Made by a program: the position numbers and the translations under genes. 64,000 bases of DNA from Trichostrongylus colubriformis (Eukaryota; Nematoda; Chromadorea; Rhabditida; Trichostrongylidae): positions 2,277,501 to 2,341,500 of the forward strand of contig OZ022256.1 in the NCBI GenBank assembly GCA_963978905.1. Direction: 5' to 3'. The notes beneath the pieces were generated by a model. That model was not told where the DNA came from and ran no database searches. It saw nothing but the letters and a program-made list of their open reading frames with translations. Positions 44,921 through 54,858 of the stretch are shown piece by piece. Within the stretch, counting starts at the first letter, position 1. Each line of letters begins with the position of its first letter.

Positions 44921-45927
44921 CTGTTGGTATGGCACCAAAATTCTATCCATAGTTCCATTGAATTAAAAATTTTTGAGATTATACTTTCACGTTTTGCTTG
45001 ACACCATTCATCTACTGGAACCCTCCAAGATGGCCGCGCACAAAACCAGTAGAGCTCACGCGCTGGGTAAACCTGTCCATTGTTATTCGTAATACGGTCA
45101 GCCGTGAAGAGTAAATAGACGCGTAATTATTTCTGCACAATTGACTGGCTCCGGTTGACCACACGCACTGAGTAGCAGTATGTGTATGTGGGACTTCTAC
45201 TGTATTCACTATAAAACACTCCTCCTCAATTTTGATCTGGTACTTGAAAACCTTTTCACTTGGTTTTACCTTAAAAACTCATTTCAGTTACCCACCTCTA
45301 GTTATCCAGTATGTTTATTCTGTTTTCCTGTGTGATTTGACTTCCTCTTCCTCTCTTCTTCTTCCTTTTCTTTTTTTCCTTTTTCTTTCTTTTCATTTTT
45401 CACTTTTCCACTTTGTGTTTTTTTCACTTGCTGTCATTCCATTCTCGCGCACTTACTGGGTAGAGGGGACATTTGGGCTTCTAGCTCAATGTTGTGCAGT
45501 AACTGGACTTATTCTCCCTCGCAGGAGTTATCTAGCCGGCTCGGAAAATGTTTCGATTTCCGACTTTTGAAGTCGTTATCTAGCTATTTCATTACTGTTT
45601 CATGACTGAGTTGCGTGCTAAATTGCAACGGAACATTACTTTTCTTCTGGAAGGTTCCAAAGCAAATGTATGAGTTTGCACGGATGCACAGCTGCATAAT
45701 CATGCCTGGGCGTGCTACCATCTATCAAGAACAATTTGCTTTCTGAAAATGCAATGAAAAGAAATTAAAATTTCAAATTTTGAATTTATTCATTTATTTA
45801 TTTATTTATTTACACTCTGTTGCGTCACAAAAAACTGAACTACGAATTTGGAAACACATTTGACTTGTAAAGGAAAAGAAAAAAGATAGTATCTCTTACC
45901 TGGAATTGAATTGTAAAGAGATATCTA
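44921..45927. other. no recognised gene; TTTA microsatellite
   Basis: A T-rich stretch (45340-45430) and a (TTTA)n run at 45785-45812 are the only structures noted. Confidence 0.3.
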
Positions 45928-46825
45928 TTAGGTTGTAAGGAAAGTTTTGGCCGGTTTTTGAAATTTCAACTTCGAGAGATCATAACTCGGCTCAGAATGC
46001 ATCTTTTCTCACACAGTGAGCACCATTAGATTCGCTACACTCTTGGCAACACTATGCATACCTACACATCTCAAGTTGATAAAGGGCTGATAATTTATAT
46101 TGCGCGAAACGAAAAAAGTCGACTCCAAATCGCCACTCTTTCTAAACACGCTGCTACTGAAGGGGCTAGCCAGATGTTTTGGGAAGTGGGGCATAGTTAG
46201 CGCTAGATCTGATGAACATGATAGACGAGTAAGGGCCTTACCCTGCAACTGCTTCAATTAGTGGAGGAGGATTTGTGAAAAATGCGCTTGCGCATGACTG
46301 CCGTGAGGGGTCCCGCGGCACCCACTTTTTTTGGATTTTTCCAAATCAAGGCCACTTGAGGTGGTCAGCTAAGGTTGCTTGTTGAGGGCCAATACTTGTG
46401 GATATCCCCTGCAAATATGGACGCTCATCGCTTTCTGCCGTTTTAGTTAAAGCGATTTGATCAATTGAAAATCCAAGCAGCTCGTTCTCATTTCTGTACT
46501 TCTGAAACCAGGGACAATGTGTTCCATTTAGTGATACACCCCCTCCTCTTGTAGTATTCACATTTGTGGTCACCTTCGCTGGGACTCGGCTAAACAAGAA
46601 CTCTTGAAGTGAAGTCATCTTAAAGGTGCCATTTTCGCAGCACTTTAAAACTTCCCTAATAAATTGAAAACCTTATGGCATTCCAAATAAAACATATATT
46701 CTGAAAGAGCAACTTTTTCTCTATCTAACGAGCACAATATGTCAGCTGATTCATGTTGACGCGCTCTGATATTTAAATTTATCTTGTGAACGCGAAAAAG
46801 CGGCCAGAACTTTCCTTACACCTAA
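45928..46825 (-). mobile_element. internally deleted mariner of a third subfamily
   Basis: Left end TTAGGTTGTAAGGAAAGTTT, then TGGCCGGTTTTT; right end inverse, TTAGGTGTAAGGAAAGTTCT, then GGCCGC. TA flanks both ends (45926-45927, 46826-46827). Length 898 bp. A minus-strand frame at 46009-46257 reads SSDLALTMPHFPKHL...VFRKSGDLES...SRNIN, a mariner C-terminal region in which the third catalytic Asp region is altered. First and second catalytic blocks were not found. Confidence 0.8.
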
Positions 46826-46998
46826 TAATACCCTTTTTGGAGTGAGCCCAGTATGTACTACATTGATCGGTATGGATCGGAAAGGAGGGGGGGAGGGACA
46901 ATAGCTCGACGACGTCGATTTTTACCCAGCAAGAAACGTAGGGAGAATAAGCTTCTTGTGCAAGAAGACAGGAACGCTTCGCATCAGATTGAAACTGG

Positions 46999-47721
46999 TT
47001 CATCCACCCCTGAACTCTGTCTCTCCCTGCTAAGAAATGTTGATTGCTCCCTGATTCATAGCACCGAGAACTCTTCGTCACAGAGCGCAAATCTCATTAC
47101 CAGAATTAGAATGGATATCATGGAATGCTTTATGAATAAGCTCTTCCAGGGTATAGCGCTCATGGGAAGTCCCAGGACACCATTTCCGGAATCATTTCCG
47201 CTATTAACGTTGGAGCACAGGGGAGAGCGGGAAAGTCGCATAGAGTACGTCTTGAAAGCACCGGAAGAGAGCAGTGACGGGAAACAGAACCGGGATCGAT
47301 GTTTTATGTGAAGAAAAGGCCAGCCAAGAAGAAGAGCTGGTTTTCATCGCGTCTTACGTCAATGCTTCTTTGGCCGAGTTACTGCGAGAACGAGGCAACG
47401 TTTACGGTTGCTTGGCTCTCGTCGTCTGCGTCTACACCACAACGGTTAGTGATGCAGAGGGGCGGGACAGAAGAAATGGGAAAATGGTCCCATTTCTCGT
47501 TTTTTTGCCATTCATTAAAAAGCAATCCCACTTTCATATTTTACAATCGACCAAAATTATCCCTTCTAGTGTCACTGGGGCTCAAAACAACTGTGGGAAG
47601 TTATCAATCGCTCTAGAACCTAGCAGAATAGAGGAAAGCGTTCAGGTTTGCATACTTGATTATAATCTTGATGTACTTCCACAGCTGTAATTTCTTGTCC
47701 TCTCTACAGACAGGGATAGCA
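46999..47721 (+). CDS. possible C-terminal exons of a DDHD-domain (PA-PLA1-like) phospholipase, or its pseudogene
   Basis: The + frame through 47100-47270 reads MECFMNKLFQGIALMGSPRT...ESRIEYVLKAPEES. DDHD phospholipases have a RID(Y/F)xL strand followed after a short loop by a (Y/W)WSSxTSHxxYWxSxD block. A matching block, SWFSSRLTSMLLWPSY, then ATFTVAWL, appears at about 47330-47420 but in another frame. A 50-base intron (GTGACG at 47275 to GCCAG at 47324) would restore the frame; otherwise a frameshift is needed. A GTTAGT donor at 47442 joins in frame to TTCTAG at about 47570, giving ...CGKLSIALEPSRIEESVQ, and a further join gives TGIA and a stop near 47721. No lipase GxSxG exon was found upstream; a mariner remnant abuts the left. 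Function, if any, would be in phospholipid turnover. Confidence 0.35.
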
Positions 47722-48279
47722 TGATGCTCTGTGGGGTCTTATGAAGGTTTTCAGCAATCCCACTGTAGCAAAATGTATTTTAGCACTGTTGCTTGCCTGA
47801 CCACTGCTGCGCTCTTCCATAGCACACCTGACCGCGCTTATCAGAACACGGTCGTGCAGCGGGAAGGAATTTTATGTTTAGAACTCTCTGTTTGTCTCAA
47901 AGTTATGCGTGCTTCCACTAACTATATCTACCAAGCCCATTGAAACGTAGGCAAAATGGTACGCTAAAAAGCGCGTTATCAGTTCCTGTTATCGGCTGAC
48001 TAGTCATGTCATGAGGCTTGCAAAACAATCCATATTGCTATGTATGCACAGCTTGAGTTAGTCACTCTGCTTGCCGCTTGACGACCTGTTCGAAGACTTT
48101 TATGCCGTTGATTGAGTTTTGCTATTTATTGACTGCTGTATCCTTGACTTTGATTAATCCCCAGAGATGCGCCATGCATCCTTCATCCCATCTTTGATTG
48201 CAACAGAGGCTGCTTTCTCTTTTTTGCAGCGACCCACTGCGCCGTCCCCCTATTCAAATCAAGTTTTGAGTCTTAATAA
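47722..48279. other. no recognised feature
   Basis: Nothing supported, including no clear polyadenylation signal. Confidence 0.3.
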
Positions 48280-48391
48280 GGGGGGGGGAACAACTTGTTT
48301 GTTGTGTTCAATGATGTTTTCGTTCCTTATTGTGAAGTCAGTTATGTCAAGACATGTCACTGTTCCATAGTCAACAAGATGTCCCTCCTCC
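48280..48391. mobile_element. poly-G/poly-C terminated element, short copy
   Basis: A G9 run with AACAACTTGTTTG opens it, and GTCAACAAGATGTCCCTCCT closes it. The interior has CAAGACATGTCACTG. Confidence 0.65.
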
Positions 48392-50241
48392 ATAAATATG
48401 CATAGCACGATATTCCGTTCTAAGCAGAACTGCTACCTGATAGCCAACTAAAAAAGGAATGCTAGGCCGGTTGTGTTCGGAACTGAACAAATAATTGCAC
48501 CGGCGCTTCTAGCCATTACGCCACAATGAACCACCTTTTCTCTCATGATAATACAACGTGGTATTCTTTATTAATTAATGTCCAGTTATGTAAATCTGAC
48601 TGATGAAGGCATTGCTTATTCGCTCACTTAACTTCCATATACAGCCACCACTGTGTGGAAGCGTTTCTCATTCTCAGCCCATCCCAATCACTGTCGACTC
48701 CAGCGATATCCGTCGTCAATCGTAGACTCGCAGAAAAAGTTGAGGAATTTAATTAGAGTACGCTCATCGTGTTAGAGGAGACACATAGCTGCGGCAGTGA
48801 CAGCCCCCGTCCCCATCTGAGCACCACCACCTCGCCGTCTCGCTTTCGAGCACTGCGATCGATTCTGGGCTTCTGCCTTCAGGCAGGCTTGCTTTTTTAC
48901 AAACTTTGCTGAATTCGTCTGCAATCTGCCATTGCCATTGAATGCTTCGGAATTTTCGTTTTTTCTCTCTTGGGAAAATTTATATTTGTGGCGGGGGGGG
49001 GGGATGGTAGACGATTCGCCATGGGAAGTAACTTTTTTCGTGTGTACCAGGTGCTCCGCGAACAAATGCTCATATCAGAAACGTGGTCTCTCGAGCTATA
49101 GCGCAGTCCTTCAGTGCTTAATAAAGGATTCTGCTAAAGTGCTCGATACTACTACAAAACTTTCACGTTTCCAAGGTCAGGCAGAAATAGCGCTAAGATT
49201 TGTCTAATTTTATGGCAATCTCGGTACAGACAGCGGTTGACAACCAGGGCGCTCTCAGGTATCGAGATAAGTGGTCGCTTCAGAACGACCCGCCCCCCTC
49301 CCCTCTGCGGGTGCCGGATACGATCACCCACATCCTTTTTCTTGACATATACAATACTAGTAACTGTTGCCGGATTGTATTGTCGCAATGTGACCTGAAG
49401 CTAGGTAAAATCTGCAAAAATATATTCATTTCACATTTCCTCATGCGAGTTCGCTGCGAAATACTTTCAGCTTCTCATCAGCTTATCAAAAGTTCGTATT
49501 CTAGCGCTGATCGCAGACCTCTGCAGGGACTAGCACCCCTTTGTCAAGGCACCCCTCAACTCCCGGTGAGCCTTGTTGTAAACTTAGTTAGACCCCGCCC
49601 ACTCAGTTTTGTGATCGTCTTAACAGGATTGTAGGAGACAGGCCTACGGCTCCATCGCGATGGAACACGGCAAACTGCGCGGCATCACCACCCATTTTAT
49701 CCTTTTCGAGCGGAGCGCAAATTTGCAATCGAGCGAAGTTAGATTAAGGCTGTTGAGATTCTGTAAGGATGTGGGCTTTTCCCACCTTTCTTTGAGTTTA
49801 TGAGATGTGTTTTTCGTGTGTGACACATTTTCATTTCTTCTGCGTTCTTATTCATTTGGAACTCATGTATTACTACTTGAATTACTTATTGTTCCCTTTA
49901 TAAGGCTTAATTTTGATAAAAATTTTGATAATAGGAGGATAAGATGTTTTTTTGCATTGGCTAAGAAAAATACCATTTTGTGGAACCGTGTCCTTCAAAT
50001 AGAACCGTTCTCACCGCAGCAAGCAATTTCACCATTCATCACATCATAATCATAACACTAGTAATAGGCCGCGGTTCCAATTTCCAAGCACATTTAGTGC
50101 CCGCTCGCCACATGTAATTGAAATCCCACGAATGTGTCCCCATTAAGTGACCGCTGGCGTCAAATGCATTTTGCACATGCCTCGAGTGTCACCACTCAGC
50201 TGTACATTTTGTATGCATGCAACAATGCTATCATTATCAGT
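48392..50241. other. no recognised gene; an isolated G tract
   Basis: A G11 run at about 48993-49003 without partner. A 144-codon frame at 49200-49634 has no recognised domain and is doubtful. Confidence 0.3.
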
Positions 50242-50425
50242 GGGGGGGGGGGGGGGGACATTTTCGAGAATTTCGAACAGCTACTCATCACTAACGTGTC
50301 AAACTTTTCGAACGTTAAACATTGACATGCCTTTACATGTCACTTACGTGTCATCGTGCTCACATATCCAAGATGTTCACGATGAACGATACGTTGACGC
50401 ATCATGAAATGTCCCCCCCCCCTCC
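50242..50425. mobile_element. poly-G/poly-C terminated element, best-preserved copy
   Basis: A G16 run then ACATTTTCGAGAATTTCGAA opens it; CATCATGAAATGT and a C10 run closes it, so the ends are inverted repeats G(n)ACATTT. The centre has GACATGCCTTTACATGTCA, a near-palindrome shared by the family. 184 bp, no coding. Confidence 0.8.
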
Positions 50426-50619
50426 TTTTATCTCGTAGCACGCATGGGTTGTTAATAGAACGTTACGTCGCTAACTGAATTGTCAGCAATTATGACTGCA
50501 AAATACAGTTTCTCCAAGCGTAGCTGCAAACTTCCACCTTTTCAGGTTGGCTTTGAGAATCGTTCATGGGATTCAAGTGCTTCTGCTACATACATATTTA
50601 TGTTACATTTTTCACATAT

Positions 50620-50890
50620 TTATGCATATACAAGAACCCAATTGAGACAAAGTTCTCCAAAGTGGCGGACGACTGGGCGGAGCTTATGAGTGGGTTTGGA
50701 CACTAAAGAGTTGAGGAGCAAAGAGGCGACACCCACGTGGTCAGGGACGCAGAGCGTGAAGCAAATTGACATTGATCGCGAAAATTCTTACTCCACACCC
50801 TGGCCGCTTACAGCTCCCCGTATGTTATGGCGGGAAATGTGGCGGGAGTTCAAATGGGTTGCTTTTTTCTAGATTTGCTATTTCTGCCTC
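50620..50890 (+). repeat. dispersed repeat L, copy 3
   Basis: Shares GAGGAGCAAAGAGGCGACAC and GTCAGGGACGCAGAGCGTGA with copy 2, and GCGGGAGTTCAAATGGGTT-like right-hand sequence. Confidence 0.5.
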
Positions 50891-51229
50891 GCAATCAAGG
50901 GAAATACTGGGGTTTTTACAGATTCCTGTGGTCGATTCCTCCAACTGGAAACCGTAGCGCTAACGTCGGCTAATCATTTTGCAGGTCTTTTGGACAGAAT
51001 AGTTAAATAAGACGATTCCGAACAAAGTTGAAGTGTCCGGCGCATTCTCAACTTATAAGTTTAGTCTATTCCTTTCGACCATGTTTTCTTTGCTAGAACC
51101 AGTCTCCAATTTTCTAAAATTGAGCGATATTCCCATAGTGTTGGATAACGATTTTCAATTATTCAATAGGAAATCAAATTAAATTACCAAATTATGTTAG
51201 CACATCATTTTTTCAAGTGTTTAATCTCT
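50891..51229. other. no recognised feature
   Basis: Nothing supported. Confidence 0.3.
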
Positions 51230-51618
51230 TAGGTGGCCGGCCACGAGTCTGGGTGTTCGGTCCTTACCGGTTTGTCTGCTTCTTGTGTGTGTCGGTACAC
51301 TTGTGTTTGGGAGTTCAGACAAACTCCTGTGACCCCCTAAGGTGGCAGAACGGCACCATTTCCGATTGGTGTGGGTATGAGACTTGGATCCGGCCTTAGT
51401 TGTGTCTGGTTCAAAAGGAGAACCTACTCCCCATCGAGGGTACAGCTCTTGGTTTTTTTCTGGTTATTGAATTCTACCCTGATCCGTTAATACTACTGTT
51501 CGTAACTGCACGAAAAATGGGGCGTCGGCCTCCCTGACCAACCTTAGTGTTTTGGTTTAGTCATTTTTCCTGTTCTGTGGCGCGTCTTTCGGCGCATACA
51601 AATAAATAAATAATAAAA
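51230..51618 (+). repeat. possible 3' end of a non-LTR retrotransposon (RTE- or SINE-like)
   Basis: GC-rich, untranslated-looking sequence ends TGTGGCGCGTCTTTCGGCGC then ATACAAATAAATAAATAAT, a short AT-repeat tail typical of RTE-type 3' ends. A similar GGCGCGTCGCAGCACGC then ATAAATAAAT occurs at about 35145-35170. The RT-encoding part is absent. Confidence 0.35.
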
Positions 51619-52024
51619 CATCATAGGCCTAATTCGAGTCAATAACTGACGGTGCGCCATGTATTAAACTTCGATTCGGAATCTTCGATGCATGGGTGCT
51701 CACAGCGTCACACATGATGCAGGAATTTATTACTATCTCATTCTTTGAAGCATCTTTGACAAAATCATTGTTCATTGGTCGGTGGAGGAATCGTTACGCT
51801 TCGATGGGCTCCGATCCCTGGATCATGTATGTGGTAGAATGTATCGCACCCGCACCACTCCACTATGCTAGCCTTTTGATCGTTGCGTAACGTGTAGGGT
51901 TGTTCTTGACAAGCATGAAAACCAGCCACCTCTTATTTCCTCTCCTTACTGATTTTTCTATCAGTAATCTTCACTTATTCCTCTTTTCTTGGTCTGAACA
52001 ACATGGTTACAGAAAGAATCCAAT
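51619..52024. other. no recognised feature
   Basis: Nothing supported. Confidence 0.3.
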
Positions 52025-52330
52025 TTAGGCATTTTTGAATTTTGATAGCGGCTGATTTTCGCCGCAGTCCGCGATGCCAATGTTGTTTTTGAGCTGAGTG
52101 ATGGGTAAAAGCTTCGGTCTCGGACGGAACTGGAATCCGCCTTTCATGCTTTCCGGGCACCTTAACTCAGCTTGAATAAGATGGAAGGAGTTTCGGTGGC
52201 GTAGTAAATTTGAACATATGCCCGGAAAGCATGGAAGGCAGTTTTGAGTCTCATCCGATACTGAAGCTTTAGCCCATAACTCTGCATACTTGTACTAATT
52301 TTAGCAGTTTTAAGCTGCCCCCTTCCTTTC
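52025..52330. repeat. dispersed repeat H, copy 1
   Basis: Begins TTTTGATAGCGGCTGATTTT with CGCCGCAGTCCGCGATGC and ends CATAACTCTGCATACTTGTA. Internally TGCTTTCCGGGCACCTT (about 52147) is inverted at 52220. A second copy is at 53940-54090. Confidence 0.45.
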
Positions 52331-52571
52331 TCATAGTGCATCATGAACCGCATAGATAAATATAGTCCGCCACGCCTCACCCATCAGTAAGTGCTCACTG
52401 AAGTCGTTGGACCCCTTCATGAATTATTCAAAGGCTATAGAACGAGCATAAATACTTCAGTTCCTTTGGAGCAGCTGAAATGGACTCCCGTATAGGGATT
52501 AGAGTGTAGAACTTCGTAATGGAATGAAAGCAGTTGATATGGCAACCAACCGTAATGCTTCTATTTGTGAC

Positions 52572-52758
52572 GGTGGGGGGGTCATTGTGATATGTTGACC
52601 AGTATCATGCCTTTACATGAGTAATAACGTGTCAATAGGGGCCGCCTTTATCTTACGTTTATATGTATGAACATGTGAATTTATTGTTACCGCTTAGTGA
52701 CATTCATGTGAAGACATGTCACTGATCCTCATTCAACAATTCCCCCACTCCCCCTCCC
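52572..52758. mobile_element. poly-G/poly-C terminated element
   Basis: GGTGGGGGGGTCATTGTGAT opens it; CATTCAACAATTCCCCCACT and CCCCCT close it. The interior has CATGCCTTTACATGAGTAAT and GACATGTCACTG. Confidence 0.65.
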
Positions 52759-52865
52759 TTCACAACACCCACAGATTTCCTTCAACCAGTTACTATTTGC
52801 TGATTTATTTCAGACGCACTGACATTTGCAAAAATCTATAAAAAATAAAGTAAAATGCGTAAGCA

Positions 52866-53385
52866 GGTTATTATGCTTAGAAACAAAACAGGCTACTAAG
52901 GGTAGTTGTCCTGGGGCCGAAGGGTACTCCGATAAAAATGAATTAAGCAGCTCATAATATCCTCGGGCCAATAATTTGCTATATGGACTACCAATACCTT
53001 ATTATCAACTATTAACACCTAATGGGTGCCTCCCAATTCAAAAGCCTGTAGTCATCAACATGTGACTTCATTCATTTCCGGTTGTTGCACATCGTATAGA
53101 TAATTTAGGTCTAAAATTCTTATCAGCTGGCAGTTAGCCAAAGCACTGGTTTGTGTACTACTAAAAATTCTTCTTCTTCCGTTTAACATTTTTCTGTTTG
53201 TTTCACACCTACGACGTTGTCTGAGGTAATGGTACGTCTAGTGACGTAATGAAATAGATAAATAAATAAATAAACAAATAAACAAATAAATAAATAAAAT
53301 CAGGCTATTGGGGGTAGTTGTCCTCGGGTCTAAGGGGTACTTTGATAAAAATGAGTATGCAACTCATGAGCGCAAGTTGTTGACA
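52866..53385. repeat. two direct repeats around a retroelement-like tail and AATA microsatellite
   Basis: CAGGCTACTAAGGGTAGTTG with TCCTGGGGCCGAAGGG (about 52889) recurs as CAGGCTATTGGGGGTAGTTG with TCCTCGGGTCTAAGGG (about 53302). Between them a sequence ends in an AATA/AACA microsatellite (53256-53299), which looks like the tail of a short retroelement inserted between the repeats. Confidence 0.45.
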
Positions 53386-53939
53386 CAGTAACCTGATTCA
53401 AATAGAAATCCAGTTCACAGCTGCGAGTCCTGTCCTTCGCTAGTTCCTGACGACTGTTTTACCATAGTGCCTTCATTTCCAGAGAGAAGTTCACGAGTAC
53501 ACTTGTGGAATCGACAAAAGTGTTGAAAGCAATAATCCGGGAGCAGAATAGGGACAAAGCTGGGCTTCCGGCCTTCAGGCAGTCGAAAATCATTGGTCTC
53601 GCCGTTTAAAAAAAATTTCATACAGTTTCGTAAAGTGCTTCCCCGGGAAGCTTTCACATGGGCGTCTAAATGACGTCGTCAATTACCTTGGGTATGCACG
53701 ACGATCCTGATGAATTAGTCTCGCAGTTCACCTCTCATGCACACAGCTTATGCAGCGCAGTACATTCCCACAGCTGCAAATTCAGAAAGATGCAGGAAGC
53801 AGCTCAAGAATTCTGTCTTGGATTCCGGCCAAAACCATTCCTGCCTCCTTTTTTTAAATTCGTGTCTATTTTGCTTCTTCACTTTCCCATATTTTATTTA
53901 TAGTTTATTCCAATCTTTGATTTCCAAATTGACTTTAGT
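53386..53939. other. no recognised feature
   Basis: Nothing supported. Confidence 0.3.
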
Positions 53940-54090
53940 ATTTTTGATTTTTTATGGCTGCTGATTTTCGTCGCAGCTCTCGATGCGAATGTAACAAGTA
54001 TGTACAACTTTCGCATCGCGGGCTTGAGTCCCGTACGAGACCGACTCGTCCATAACTCGCCATACTTGTAAGATTAATCTTTGGTTCTCA
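53940..54090. repeat. dispersed repeat H, copy 2
   Basis: TTTTTTATGGCTGCTGATTT with TCGTCGCAGCTCTCGATGCG matches the start of copy 1, and CATAACTCGCCATACTTGTA matches its end. The interior is shorter. Confidence 0.45.
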
Positions 54091-54428
54091 ATTCGAATAA
54101 CTCTTGTTCTTACATTACTTTCCATTTTTATGATTTTTTCGTTCATTAGCGAATTCGTTCCGTCTACTGAAGTGAATACAATTTTTCGGCCAAGAGAAAA
54201 ATCCACGTCATTACCGTACATACGTATTTTCCGTGGTGATTACGCCCTTTTTCGGCATCCTCTGCCTTACAGTAAACCTCCCTTTGCGGTAAAGAAGATC
54301 TCTGCCGGCCCGAAAAATGTATGGACTGCTGCAAAGAAATAAAAATATTTTTGGAGTATAGGTCTACGCTAGTAAACATTCCTGATGAACCATTTCTAAA
54401 CTCGACGCTATCCTTGTGATGGCAGTAT

Positions 54429-54692
54429 GGGGGGAGGGAGGGACATTTTGTAGAATGCGCTGTTTCGGCGGAACACAATTTTTCACATGTTTAAAGTGGA
54501 AGCATATAATATTACTGACACGGTAACCATGTAAAGGCTTGCTAGAATGTGACGTTGAACAAGTTTGACCCGCCAGAAATGCATAGGTGTCCAACGCATC
54601 ATAGAAGAATGTGACGTTGAACAAGTTTGACCCGCCAGAAATGCATAGATGTCCAACGCATCATAGGATGTCTCCCCCTTCCCCACCCCTCC
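54429..54692. mobile_element. poly-G/poly-C terminated element with a 62-bp internal tandem duplication
   Basis: GGGGGGAGGGAGGGACATTT opens it; GGATGTCTCCCCCTTCCCCA closes it. The interior has CATGTAAAGGCTTGCTAG. A 62-bp unit starting AGAATGTGACGTTGAACAAG is duplicated at 54544 and 54606, almost identical. It ends about 170 bp upstream of the testin ATG. Confidence 0.7.
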
Positions 54693-54858
54693 CGCACCGT
54701 CATCCTTCATTTTCATCACTTTGTTCGCCATAATACCACTATTTATCATCACAACATCATCTTTCATAACCTCAGTGCCACCATACATGCAATTTCTCGT
54801 CGCGTCTCATATTCATTTTATGCTGCTTGGCCCAAGAAAAAGGACCGATTCAGATCTG

